A stretch of DNA of 64,000 nt from CAWHQZ01 sp963831645 (GTDB lineage: Bacteria > Pseudomonadota > Alphaproteobacteria > Rhizobiales > Aestuariivirgaceae), in assembly GCA_963831645.1 (NCBI GenBank), contig CAWHQZ010000013.1:124001-188000 (forward strand). The letters run 5' to 3'. A model generated the notes under the pieces. That model had not been told where the DNA came from. It searched no databases and worked only from the letters and a program-made list of their open reading frames with translations. Positions within the stretch are counted from its first letter, which is position 1, and every line of letters starts with the position of its first letter. Below, in pieces: positions 52,577-61,879 of this stretch. Position numbers and translations under genes: made by a program.

Positions 52577-53008
52577 ATGAAGCTGCGCACTAGCCGACCG
52601 GCTTTTTCGATCGTTTTGATGCTCACTGTTGCGGTCAACGTCGAGGCTGCGGCAACCGAGGCGGACGGAAACGCTGATGCACGCGATGAGTTCCTGGAGC
52701 TTTGCGCCGACTGTCACGGAGAGGACGCCAGAGGTAATGGCCCCCTGGCCGAGAATCTGACGAAAGTCCCACCCGACCTCACGCAGATCGGCAAGCGCGC
52801 TGGCGGTACGTTCGACAAGAAAGCAGTCTTCGACTGGATCATTGGCCTCGACATGCCCACTGCCCACGGCACACGCGAAATGCCGATCTGGGGAGACTGG
52901 CTCATGGACGAAGCGACACTCGGAACGGCAAATTCAGCAGAAAAAGAAGTCGAGCAGCGCGTGATGGCTCTGGTGAAATACCTCAAAAAGCTTCAGGACA
53001 ATAAGTAG
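52577..53008 (+). CDS. monoheme c-type cytochrome (EMPxWGDW family)
   Basis: 143 residues: signal peptide (about 1-26), heme site CADCH near residue 47, and a distinctive block HGTREMPIWGDWLMDEA carrying the likely Met ligand. It is a paralog of 55048-55482, which shares CADCHGE and EMPVWGDWF. Periplasmic carrier; partner unknown. Confidence 0.85.
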   Translation: MKLRTSRPAFSIVLMLTVAVNVEAAATEADGNADARDEFLELCADCHGEDARGNGPLAENLTKVPPDLTQIGKRAGGTFDKKAVFDWIIGLDMPTAHGTREMPIWGDWLMDEATLGTANSAEKEVEQRVMALVKYLKKLQDNK

Positions 53009-53176
53009 TAACGGCGCGCTGACCTGTCTCTTCACGACGTGCACGATCCGGCAACGCTGCTGAGGCGAGGTCATGAACAGCCCTCCAAGGTCCTGCAAAA
53101 TAACACGGCAAGACTAGGGTGATAACCGTACCGCTTTGCCAGCCACTCACCCCTAGAAAAGAGAGAGATTTGGCCA

Positions 53177-53611
53177 ATGGTGCTGACAAATCTTGCTGCT
53201 GGAACGATCGTCATTGCGCTCACCGTACTGATCCATACTTCTGGACTGATTGGCGTGACACACGCCATGGCATGGCTAGTAGCTCACTTCCGCATGCACG
53301 GCCGCAGAAGCCGCGTCTTGGCTATGATAACTATCGTTTTCGGACTGTTCGGCGTCCTGACAATTGAGGTCTGGCTCTGGGCCCTGTGCTACCTGATCGT
53401 TGGCGCTTTCTCTGATCTTGCGACCGGGCTTTATTTTTCGACCGTCACTTTCTCTACGCTCGGGTTTGGAGATGTACTACCGCCCGAAAGGTGGCGACTG
53501 TTCGCGGCGCTGGAGGCGGTAAATGGATTTCTACTGATTGGCTGGTCAACGGCCTATCTGGTCGCCGCATCAACAAGGGTCGGCCCATTTCGCTCCGGCG
53601 AACATTTCTAG
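53177..53611 (+). CDS. two-helix ion channel, potassium type
   Basis: 144 residues: three or four hydrophobic segments, with pore loop YFSTVTFSTLGFGDVLP whose TLGFGD is a K+ selectivity filter variant (TxGYGD). A remnant of a similar gene lies at 23551-23775. ATG 53177 opens MVLTNLAAG; weak GAGAG upstream. No RCK domain. Probably a small K+ channel in the inner membrane. Confidence 0.8.
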   Translation: MVLTNLAAGTIVIALTVLIHTSGLIGVTHAMAWLVAHFRMHGRRSRVLAMITIVFGLFGVLTIEVWLWALCYLIVGAFSDLATGLYFSTVTFSTLGFGDVLPPERWRLFAALEAVNGFLLIGWSTAYLVAASTRVGPFRSGEHF

Positions 53612-53742
53612 ATCAACAAGTCAGACCAATTGCGCCCCGCGATTCAAGTCATAACTCAGCTGGCGCGCTGCTTTGCTGACGGTTACGGCATGCGCTATGA
53701 CAGCCGTGCAATCTGCGCACCGCCGCCGAGGACACCACTGCA

Positions 53743-54756
53743 ATGAAAAGGAACATGCTGGCCGCGGTCATGACGGCTACCGGCGGGCCGGAGGTCTTGG
53801 AGCTTCGACAGGTCGCCCTGCAATGGCCGCGCAACGTCAACGATGTACTGGTGCGGCTCAAGGTAGCAAGCATCAACCCTGCCGATATCTACTTTCGCAC
53901 CTACGGCCCCTACCTGCGCAGCGATGACGCCTGCATCCTTGGGCACGACGGAGCTGGCCTGGTGGACGACGTCGGCCCAAGCGTTACGCGCTTCCGACCG
54001 GGCGAGCGCGTGTGTTTCTGCAATGGCGGCATCGGTGGCGATCCCGGTACCTATGCCGAATTCGCCGTGGTGCCTGAAGGCCAGCTTGTTACGGTGCCGG
54101 CGAGCGTTGACTGGATGCAGGCTGCCGCTTTGCCGCTAGTCGCCATCACGGCGTGGGAAGCGCTCCACGAGCGTGCCGGGCTCATGAAAAATGAATATGT
54201 GCTGATCCATGCCGGTGCGGGCGGCACCGGCCACGTCGCTGTTCAGCTCGCTGCCCTCAAGGGCGCGAAAGTGGCGTCGACTGTCGGCGGTGAAGCCAAG
54301 GCCGAATTCGTCCGCGGGCTCGGAGCCGATCGGCCGATCCTCTATCGGCAGGAAGACTTCGTCGATGCTGCGCTCGCCTGGAGCGGCGGCCTTGCCGTAG
54401 CCTTCGACAATGTGGGCGCCGAGACCTTGTTGCGCACCTTTCGCGCAATGGCACCCTACGGCCGGGTCGTCACGCTCATCGGCACGCCGGGGGATGATGC
54501 CGATGGCAGCGCCTACAACAGGAACCTGACGCTGCATAACGTCATGATGCTGACGCCCATGTGGTTCGGCCTTTCTGACCGCCTCAGGCATCAGGGGGAG
54601 ATTATCGACAAGGCAATGGCTCTGCTCGCCTCGGGTGATTTGCGGATGCACATCGACAGCAGCTTCCCGCTCGCCGAAGTCGGTGAGGCCCACCGTCGCC
54701 TCGAGGCCGGCGGCATGATGGGCAAGATTGTGCTGCGAATCGGGATCGGGGACTAA
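53743..54756 (+). CDS. NADPH:quinone reductase-type MDR oxidoreductase
   Basis: 337 residues of the medium-chain dehydrogenase/reductase family without structural zinc. GroES-like domain (about 1-130; INPADIYFRTYGPY, LGHDGAGLVDDVG), then a Rossmann domain (VLIHAGAGGTGHVAVQLAALKGA). Expected to reduce quinones or enals with NADPH. Alternative start MLAAVMTATGG at residue 5. Stands alone between an ion channel and a recombinase remnant. Confidence 0.88.
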   Translation: MKRNMLAAVMTATGGPEVLELRQVALQWPRNVNDVLVRLKVASINPADIYFRTYGPYLRSDDACILGHDGAGLVDDVGPSVTRFRPGERVCFCNGGIGGDPGTYAEFAVVPEGQLVTVPASVDWMQAAALPLVAITAWEALHERAGLMKNEYVLIHAGAGGTGHVAVQLAALKGAKVASTVGGEAKAEFVRGLGADRPILYRQEDFVDAALAWSGGLAVAFDNVGAETLLRTFRAMAPYGRVVTLIGTPGDDADGSAYNRNLTLHNVMMLTPMWFGLSDRLRHQGEIIDKAMALLASGDLRMHIDSSFPLAEVGEAHRRLEAGGMMGKIVLRIGIGD

Positions 54757-54794
54757 TCGGCGTGTAAGGCTGAAAGCTCATCCGCGCACTTGCG

Positions 54795-54940
54795 CATGCG
54801 ACAATTTGATCCTCCGCAACCGTCTCTATACAGGCCTGTTCGAGTGGAACGGCAAACCTGATCGAGGGCAAGCACGAGGCGGAACTGCACGCAAGCCGCG
54901 AACAGCGCGAGCACGAAGTAGCGATCGGGCCAAGCTCCTC
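54795..54940 (+). mobile_element. large serine recombinase fragment
   Basis: The reading NLILRNRLYTGLFEWNGK, then after one extra C LIEGKHEAELHA, matches the 'recombinase' domain of large serine recombinases (typically ILxNPxYxGxFxWNGKxxxGxHEPLVS). About 45 codons remain; no catalytic domain or attachment sites were seen. It marks a lost integrative element. Confidence 0.65.
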
Positions 54941-55047
54941 GCCAAAGCTTCCAGGGCTGCAAGATGGTCGCTTGTCGTGAGGACTGGTACTCGTCGGCTG
55001 GATCGTGCCGGCTCTCTTCAACAATTGAATTGATTTGGTTATGGAGT

Positions 55048-55482
55048 TCATTCTTGGATGGATTCCAGGAAGTCAACCAAATCATCAATTCTCTTTTTGA
55101 TGGCGGTAGAGTCTTCATTGCCGCCGAGTTGCGTAGTCGCCTCCAGCTGGAACCAATCTCCCCAAACCGGCATTTCGCGCTCGCCATGCGCGGAGACCTC
55201 TTCCCGCCCATCAATGATGCGGGCAATCCTTGCGCGCGGGAAACTGCCACCGTTGCGGGCAGCAATCTTGGTGAGATCGAGTGCAGGCTTGCTCAGGGCA
55301 AACTCGAGCACGCCCTTGCCTCGTCCGGCCTCGCCGTGACAGTCAGCGCAATAAACGCGAAAGGCTGATTCAGGTGAAGCTGGAGGATCCGGTTGACCTT
55401 CGTCCTCTTGGGCGAAGGTCGGCGCATGAAGAGTGATGGCGAGAGCCAAAGTTTTGAGGACGAGGCGCGGATGGTGTCTCAT
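55048..55482 (-). CDS. monoheme c-type cytochrome (EMPxWGDW family)
   Basis: 144 residues: signal peptide (about 1-25), heme site CADCH near residue 46, and HGEREMPVWGDWFQLEA with the probable Met ligand. Paralog of 52577-53008 on the opposite strand, about 2 kb away. Soluble periplasmic electron carrier. Confidence 0.85.
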   Translation of the reverse strand: MRHHPRLVLKTLALAITLHAPTFAQEDEGQPDPPASPESAFRVYCADCHGEAGRGKGVLEFALSKPALDLTKIAARNGGSFPRARIARIIDGREEVSAHGEREMPVWGDWFQLEATTQLGGNEDSTAIKKRIDDLVDFLESIQE

Positions 55483-55582
55483 GAAACTGGTCGAGCTTTC
55501 CTCGAGAGGGTGGGAAGTTGGAGGCGATGATATCAGAGAGTTGGGCCGGCTGGGCCCCCAATGCAGTTGCCTGCTGCCATAA

Positions 55583-56512
55583 TCACAACCCCGTAAACTC
55601 TACGATGAGCGGGGCATGGTCGCTCGCTCGCGGGCGATGCGGCCCCACATCCGACAGTCGCGGGCCCTGGTAGCGCCTGATCTCTCGGGACAACCCCTCA
55701 CGCAATAGATATGGCCGGGCATCCGGCCACTTTTTCGCCAGAGCAGGAGCGGCGAGGAGTGCGTCGGGGCGCGAGTAGCGCTCGAGCCCTGGTTCGTAAT
55801 ACGACCATCGCTCAGCTTCTGGCACGCGTTCCACGAGATCGATCGAAAGGCTCGTCAGCGGTGCGATCGCCTGCTCGCTCTCGGGCGCGTCGCGCGGTTC
55901 GTTCAAGTCGCCGACTACCAGCCAGAGCGCGTTTTTGTCGCCCCCGAACCGGCGCTCGATCAGCCGTAGTACCGCAAGAGCCTCTCGTCGCCGCACCGGC
56001 CAGGCAGCGCGCGCGTCCGGCCAGGGTGCTTTGAAGTGGCACAAAAAGAGCGTGAGTGCTCCGATCCGAACCGAAAGGCAGTCGCGAGAGAACACCGGAG
56101 TGTTCGCTCTCAGTCCAGGCATGTCTTCAAGATCAAGGTCCGCGGCAGTGAGTTTCGCGTGGCTGACCACTTCGTCAACTTGACGCCTGCTCATCAGCGC
56201 CAAGTTCCGCCCGGCCCCATCATTGCCCGGAAAACAGTAACGGTGCGGATAGACGCTTGCGCCAGCATGGCGCAGAAGATGGTTGTGAAAGAAGTCGAGC
56301 GCTTCGATATCGAATACCTCTTGCAGGCACACCACCTCGGCATCGGCATGGGCCAGAACCGCGGCAGTCAGGCGGCGATCCGCCAAGTCCAGCGCAACAG
56401 CTTGCGGACTGCTGTCTTCGGGCACGTCGCCGTCCCGGGCGCCGTCGAGCCGCGCGCGCCCCGCAGGGTGACGAAGACGGAGGTTCTGGACGTTGAAAGT
56501 TGCAATGCGCAT
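55583..56512 (-). CDS. endonuclease/exonuclease/phosphatase family protein
   Basis: 309 residues. Family landmarks: MRIATFNVQNLR start, metal-binding Glu in VVCLQEVFD, LFLCHFKAPW, WLVVGDLNEPRD, and the catalytic pair RASDHAPLIVEF at the end. Mg-dependent phosphodiesterase fold, acting on nucleic acid or on phospholipid/sugar phosphates. ATG 56512 is chosen because AAGGA sits 6 bases upstream and the fold begins there. No signal peptide. Confidence 0.88.
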   Translation of the reverse strand: MRIATFNVQNLRLRHPAGRARLDGARDGDVPEDSSPQAVALDLADRRLTAAVLAHADAEVVCLQEVFDIEALDFFHNHLLRHAGASVYPHRYCFPGNDGAGRNLALMSRRQVDEVVSHAKLTAADLDLEDMPGLRANTPVFSRDCLSVRIGALTLFLCHFKAPWPDARAAWPVRRREALAVLRLIERRFGGDKNALWLVVGDLNEPRDAPESEQAIAPLTSLSIDLVERVPEAERWSYYEPGLERYSRPDALLAAPALAKKWPDARPYLLREGLSREIRRYQGPRLSDVGPHRPRASDHAPLIVEFTGL

Positions 56513-56614
56513 GCTCGTCCTTGATCGAACGCGTGGGTCACCTACTTGCTGGACCAGCGCCAACCAGATGCGAACCGTCAACGCCCTCCCCCGACAGTTT
56601 GTTTCAGGTGGTGA

Positions 56615-57454
56615 TCAGTGGGACATGAGGCAGCAGATCGGACTTCTCGCGAGAAGGTCGCGGGTCATTCCACCGAAAATCCATTCGCCCAAGCGGCTGT
56701 GCCCGTAAGCTCCCGTGACAAGCAAGTCGGCACCTTCTTCCCTGGCAAGTTGGATCAGCTGGGCTGCACCTGATTCTTCCTGGTGAAGGGTTATCTTGGC
56801 GCAGCCATTGATGCGATGCTGCAGCAGGTAACTGGCAACATCGGTTATGTGCGCCCGCGCCCGCTCTTCTTCACCCGCTCCGCAGAGCTCGACGATCGTC
56901 ACGCCGATTGCCTCATCGAGAAATGGAAGTGCATCCTGAACCGCGCGTCGCGCCTCTCGGACGTCCTTCCAGCCGATAACAATATGCTCGGCCCGCAACG
57001 TACCTACTTCGTCCGGCACAACCAGTGTGGGCCGACCCATTGAGAGAATTGCGGTTCCCGGATCAAGGGTGAGAATTCCGCTTGCCGGATAAGGCGCGTC
57101 GGAGTCGTCTTTGGTGCGTCCAACAACAACAAGATCAGCACTCCGGGCCTCGCGCGGAACCGCATTGACCGGCACGTCAAGTGCTGACCGCCACTCGAGC
57201 GTCCGGTGATCCGCAGCTGCAATTGCTTGAAACCAACCACCCTTATCGGCAAGCCTCGTTCTCATGTCGTCGATCTCGGAGCGAGGCTACTCTTCGCGGG
57301 CAACGCCGTCAGCGACGTAGGGTGGCCCGACCGCGAGAGCCGACATCCCGATCAGCGCTGCATTGAACCGGTCCGCAAGGTCAGCGGAGAGCCTAACGCG
57401 TGCCTCCGGTTTTCCGTTCGCCTCGACATACACCATTAGTGCTGCGTAAGACAT
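56615..57454 (-). CDS. tandem universal stress protein with in-frame TAG
   Basis: About 279 codons. N-terminal half MSYAALMVYVEANGKPEARVRLSADLADRF to VAREE, then TAG (57287-57289), then PRSEIDDMRTRLADKGGWFQ and on, in the same frame. The C-terminal half has the ATP-binding motif TGAYGHSRLGEWIFGGMTRDLL. A single C-to-T change (CAG to TAG) would explain the stop. If real, translation could restart at ATG 57265, giving a 216-residue product. Similar in layout to 28073-28914. Confidence 0.85.
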
Positions 57455-57637
57455 CTATCCGTTCCAAGTTCCAGCTTCTTCCGGGAGCCGCACTCGCGCC
57501 TCCAGATCCACATGGCACGGCCTGTCTTTCGGCCGCAAAACACGCAAATACTGCTTCAAACTCGTGACGGGAGTCCTCCATGGCCGACAAGGCAATCAGC
57601 CTGTTGGAGACAGGCAAGCAACGCACCCATCAAGGAG

Positions 57638-57967
57638 TCAATCCTCCTTCAGGCTGATGATGTACTGAATGACATTCGCCATGTCCGCATCGTTTACAAC
57701 GATATTGGGCATTGTCTCATGCGATGTCCGCAACGTTGCAGCAAGGGCAATAGCGGTCATCCCGGGGGTGTTGGCGATATCCACAAAACGTGCGACCCCC
57801 CACTGGGGCGACAAAAGTTGCTCGCGGCGGACGGCATGACAGTCGGAACAGACTTCTGAAGCGTACCGAAAACCCTCCTCAGCGTCGCCGATTTGTTGAC
57901 ACACTGCCGTTGCGGGCAATGCGGCACTCAGCATCAGCACGAATGCTGTATGGATGGCGCCGTTCAC
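57638..57967 (-). CDS. monoheme c-type cytochrome
   Basis: 109 residues: signal peptide (about 1-23), heme site CSDCH near residue 40, distal Met in HETMPNIVVND. Same general size and pattern as 51533-51865 (ITNIISYIMSLE versus MANVIQYIISLK at the end), so probably a related carrier. No FNR box seen upstream. Confidence 0.85.
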   Translation of the reverse strand: MNGAIHTAFVLMLSAALPATAVCQQIGDAEEGFRYASEVCSDCHAVRREQLLSPQWGVARFVDIANTPGMTAIALAATLRTSHETMPNIVVNDADMANVIQYIISLKED

Positions 57968-58049
57968 GGCGTCGCCAATACGCCAAGAGTAGTGCCGCGC
58001 ACATCCACGTTTGCGCTCAACAATGCGACGCGTTCTCTTATCTTAGCCC

Positions 58050-58472
58050 TCAGGTTGCCTCCTTGAGCGCGCGCATGACATCCTCCCGAGAGATCATCCC
58101 TACCAGCCGGCGCTCTCGGTCCATTACTGGAAGGCTGCGGGACTTGAGATTCACCATCAGCTGAAGAACCCGCGTCAACCGTGCCGTCGGTTCGACGTGC
58201 ACAACCGCTTCGGACATTACCTCGCTTACTTGCCGCCTCATCAATTCATCATAATGCGGTACCATCTGACCGGTAGTGAAGGCGAACGTCTTCAAGAAAT
58301 CAAACTTGGTCACCAGCCCCACCACCTCGCCAGCCTCGACGACGGGAAAGGCATTGAAGTCATGCCTCTCGAACAAAGCCTCAAGCTCCCGCATGGTGAC
58401 CTGGCGCGTTACCGTCTTGACCTCGCACGTCATGAACTGGCCGGCGGTGCACTCGAGAAAGCGATACATCAC
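58050..58472 (-). CDS. CBS-pair domain protein
   Basis: 140 residues made of two CBS motifs: FMTCEVKTVTRQVTMRELEALF and VSEVMSEAVVHVEPTARLTRVL. Stand-alone CBS pairs bind adenine nucleotides and regulate partners. Hydrophobic insert AFTTGQMVPHYDELM between motifs is typical of this subgroup. Directly downstream of the EF-hand gene on the same strand, 22 bases away. Confidence 0.88.
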   Translation of the reverse strand: MMYRFLECTAGQFMTCEVKTVTRQVTMRELEALFERHDFNAFPVVEAGEVVGLVTKFDFLKTFAFTTGQMVPHYDELMRRQVSEVMSEAVVHVEPTARLTRVLQLMVNLKSRSLPVMDRERRLVGMISREDVMRALKEAT

Positions 58473-58493
58473 CCGCCAGCCCGAATCGGGACT

Positions 58494-58858
58494 TTAGTTG
58501 CCTCGCACAAAGACGCCTTGGACTTCCTGTGGTGTCAGCTTGCCGTCCTTATTCGCGTCCATATAGGTGAAGATCCGGGCGTGGACCGCCTGGAGTTCCT
58601 CTAGCGACACGGCACCGTCGTTGTTGGTATCCATCATCACCATCATTATGGCCATCATCGCGGGATGCCCCATTCCGCCACGGCCCATCATTCCGTGATG
58701 GCCCCAGCCCATCATGCCCGGATGACCCCAACCCATCATTTGGGCGATGGATATCCTCCCTCTTCCGGAACTTGCTGAGTCTCCTGGGCCACACCACTGA
58801 CCGTGCTGACTGTCAGGAAGAGAGCGAATGCGGCAAGCGGCAATATGTTGTTTTTCAT
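58494..58858 (-). CDS. secreted EF-hand calcium-binding protein (one frameshift)
   Basis: About 121 residues. ATG 58858 opens a signal peptide (NNILPLAAFALFLTVSTVSGVA); the frame then slips near 58755 to a Met/Gly/His-rich stretch (MGWGHPGMMGWGHHG) and two EF-hands, DTNNDGAVSLEEL and DANKDGKLTPQEV. One missing base explains the break. A secreted Ca2+ sensor or buffer; the Met/His stretch could also bind copper. Divergent from the P-type ATPase with a near-perfect FNR box between. Confidence 0.75.
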
Positions 58859-58975
58859 GTGTCTGGTTCCTTTCTCGGTGATCGATACCCACTAGGTCTC
58901 TCGTTTGGTTATTCGCCATGGGTCACAGGTATGTAAAAATTCATGGCAATGTCCGATAATGAGAGTGGTCCCACC

Positions 58976-58989
58976 ATGATCCAGATCAA
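58976..58989. promoter_or_regulatory. near-perfect FNR/FixK-type box between EF-hand and ATPase genes
   Basis: ATGATCCAGATCAA matches TTGAT-N4-ATCAA at 9 of 10 fixed positions. It is 86 bases before the ATPase ATG and 117 bases from the EF-hand ATG, so could serve either. Confidence 0.6.
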
Positions 58990-59075
58990 TGGGTGAGCAC
59001 GCGGTCGGCGTATGCATCCTGTCGGGCGGTGTCAGTAATGTACTGACTTGATCACTCATAAGCCGCGTCGCCTAC

Positions 59076-61760
59076 ATGCAGTCGGCCGACCACTCGGTTC
59101 ATTCACCGCATGCTCGGACCTCGGAAGAGGTACTGGCGGTGCTCGCTGTCGCTCTGTCATCGGGTCTTAAAGCCGCGGAAGTAGTCGAGCGGCGCTCGAG
59201 GTACGGGACTAATATCCTCCCGGCGCACAAGTCCACCAGCGTCGTCGGCATTCTCCTTCACCAGTTCAGCAGCTCCGTGGTGGCGCTCCTGGCGGCCGCG
59301 GCCCTCATCGCCTCTGCCTTCGGAGAATGGCTCGATGCCGCGGCCATTGTCGTTGTCCTGGTGCTCAATTCCCTGATCGGTTTCGCCACCGAGTTGAAGG
59401 CGCGGCGGTCCATGGATGCGCTGCGGGCTCTCGGCACTACATTTCAGCTCGTTCGCCGCGACGGCCGCCCACAGCGGGTTCCGGCGGAGGACCTGGTGCC
59501 GGGTGATGTCGTACTGATCGAAGATGGCGACGTGGCCACGGCCGACATACGGCTACTGGAGGCAGCAAATCTCTCCGTGGATGAATCGCTGCTGACGGGA
59601 GAATCGGTGGCCGTCGCAAAGGACACGGCTCCCGTAGCAGCGGATGCAACCATCGGCGACCGGACCTGCATGTTGTTCCGCGGCACTGCAGTCACACGTG
59701 GTTGTGCAGCGGGTGTGGTTACCGCGACCGGCGCGCACAGCGAGCTCGGCAGCATCGCGCTGCTGAGCGATGAGGCAAAGGCGCAAGTTGCTCCGCTGGA
59801 GAAGCGGCTCGCCCAGCTTTCGGCACAGTTTGTCCGCGTCACGCTGCTCATCGGCATGACGATCGCGGGAGCCGGCATCCTGCATGGCCAAGACGTGTTC
59901 CTGATGATCGAGGCGGCGATTGCACTCGCCGTCGCCACCATTCCGGAGGGATTGCCGGTGGTCGCCACCCTGGTGCTCGCGCGCGGCATGTGGAGGATGG
60001 CGCAAAGAAACGCGGTCATCGAACGACTTTCGGCCGTGGAGACGCTCGGTGCGACGACAGTAATCTTTACCGACAAGACCGGGACGCTGACCGAGAATCG
60101 GATGGTAGTGCGTCAGATCGTGACCGGATCACACCAAGTGCTTCTGGATGCAGACGGATTTCGAACTGCCTCGAGCACCATCGATGGCGCGCCGCCGAGC
60201 GCCGTGGTTCGGCTGCTCACGATCGCCGCGCTTTGCAACAACGCACATCTCGGCGAAGGGGGGCAACCGGATACGGGCGACCCAATGGAGATTGCGCTCC
60301 TTCGCGCAGCACGCCTTGCGGGAGTTGAGCGGGGCCGTCTTGTGCAGAGCTTTCATGAGGCCACACGCAGAGCCTTCGACAGCGAAACCAGAATGATGGC
60401 AACCACGCATGGTCATCGCGGACGTTACATCGTCGCCGTGAAGGGGGCGCCTGAGGCGATACTCGCGGCCTCGACGCAAGTCGCAGGCGACAGCGGGGCT
60501 GCCATGCTCTCGTCGGCGGTTCGGAAGGACATGGCCGACCACGCCGACCGCCTTGGTCGCGAAGGACTGCGCGTTCTCGCAGTTGCCGAGCGCACGGTGA
60601 AGGATGTCGGTGAGGAACCCTATCGCGATCTCACCCTCCTGGGTCTGGTCGGTTTGCTGGATCCGCCTCGCCGGGACGTGGCACGCGCGATCCACGCCTG
60701 CCGGAACGCCGGCATCCGGGTAGTCATGGCAACGGGCGACTACGCGACGACGGCGCTGAGCATCGCCAGGGAAGTCGGTCTTGTAGGCGACAACCCCGTC
60801 GTCATCGAGGGTCGGGAGATAGCGAGCCCGAGGGGTCGGGCACGGATTCTGCACGCCGACGTCTTTGCGCGGGTAAGTCCGGCCCACAAGCTCGAGCTTG
60901 TCGCCGCATATCAGGCAGCGGGCGAAGTGGTGGCCATGACCGGCGACGGCGTCAACGACGCTCCGGCCCTCAAGAAGGCCGACATCGGCATCGCCATGGG
61001 TCAGCGCGGCACAGAGGTCGCCCGGCAGGCCGCAGCGATGGTGCTGCGCGATGACTCATTCCCGACCATCGTCGCTGCGATACGCGAGGGCCGCATAATA
61101 TTCGGCAATATCCGGCGCTTCGTGGTCTATCTCCTGGCGTGCAACCTGAGTGAGGTCATGGTAGTGGGCCTGGCCGTGCTCGCTGGCTTCCCGCTTCCCC
61201 TGCAACCCCTGCAGATTCTTTTCCTCAACCTCGTAACCGACATCTTTCCGGCCTTTGCCCTCGGCATGGGGCGCGGTGAGCAGGACGTGCTTGCCAAGCC
61301 GCCGCGGGACCCAGGGGAGCCGATTCTTCGTTCCGGCGACTGGGCCATCGTTGTCAGCCATGGACTGGTGATGACGGTCACGACGCTCGCAGCGATGGGT
61401 CTCGCCCGGATATGGCTCGGCTTCGACGCCATGCTCACCGGGACCGTCACCTTCCTGACTCTCGCGCTGGCACAGCTTTGGCATGTGTTCAACGTAGCCG
61501 AGCGGCCGGCAGGTCAGCAGGTCGACGACGTTATGCGCAATCCTTACGTTTGGGCAGCCATTGGTCTCTGCGCGGTTCTGCTGCTGGCCGCGGTATACGT
61601 TCCGAGTCTCGCGCGCGCTCTGTCTCTTGCTGGCCCGAGCTTGGAGGCATGGGCGCTGACGCTCGCCATGAGCCTTGCTTCACTTCTGTTCGGAAGGCTG
61701 GTCGCGGCAATCGTTAGCACGGGTTGGGCCAGGCCAGCTTGCCGGCATGGCAGTGCCTGA
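59076..61760 (+). CDS. P2-type cation-transporting ATPase
   Basis: 894 residues, full-length P-type ATPase: actuator domain with LTGESVAV, the ion-site helix PEGLPVVATL, phosphorylation site DKTGTLTE, hinge MTGDGVNDAPALKKADIG, and about ten membrane helices ending near 880. PEGLP and the C-terminal six-helix block place it with the Ca2+/Mn2+ or general P2 cation pumps, not heavy-metal P1B (no CPC). Relatives occur in microaerobic regulons of alphaproteobacteria. A near-consensus FNR box lies 86 bases upstream. EF-hand gene divergent. Confidence 0.92.
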   Translation: MQSADHSVHSPHARTSEEVLAVLAVALSSGLKAAEVVERRSRYGTNILPAHKSTSVVGILLHQFSSSVVALLAAAALIASAFGEWLDAAAIVVVLVLNSLIGFATELKARRSMDALRALGTTFQLVRRDGRPQRVPAEDLVPGDVVLIEDGDVATADIRLLEAANLSVDESLLTGESVAVAKDTAPVAADATIGDRTCMLFRGTAVTRGCAAGVVTATGAHSELGSIALLSDEAKAQVAPLEKRLAQLSAQFVRVTLLIGMTIAGAGILHGQDVFLMIEAAIALAVATIPEGLPVVATLVLARGMWRMAQRNAVIERLSAVETLGATTVIFTDKTGTLTENRMVVRQIVTGSHQVLLDADGFRTASSTIDGAPPSAVVRLLTIAALCNNAHLGEGGQPDTGDPMEIALLRAARLAGVERGRLVQSFHEATRRAFDSETRMMATTHGHRGRYIVAVKGAPEAILAASTQVAGDSGAAMLSSAVRKDMADHADRLGREGLRVLAVAERTVKDVGEEPYRDLTLLGLVGLLDPPRRDVARAIHACRNAGIRVVMATGDYATTALSIAREVGLVGDNPVVIEGREIASPRGRARILHADVFARVSPAHKLELVAAYQAAGEVVAMTGDGVNDAPALKKADIGIAMGQRGTEVARQAAAMVLRDDSFPTIVAAIREGRIIFGNIRRFVVYLLACNLSEVMVVGLAVLAGFPLPLQPLQILFLNLVTDIFPAFALGMGRGEQDVLAKPPRDPGEPILRSGDWAIVVSHGLVMTVTTLAAMGLARIWLGFDAMLTGTVTFLTLALAQLWHVFNVAERPAGQQVDDVMRNPYVWAAIGLCAVLLLAAVYVPSLARALSLAGPSLEAWALTLAMSLASLLFGRLVAAIVSTGWARPACRHGSA

Positions 61761-61879
61761 TGCCTTGAACCCGGCAATGCCGACGACCGAATACCGCCCG
61801 ATGGCTGTGAGCCTCAGACCATGGCCGACGACGAAGCTGCCAGCGGCGATATATATGATCAATATCAACCGGCTAGGAG

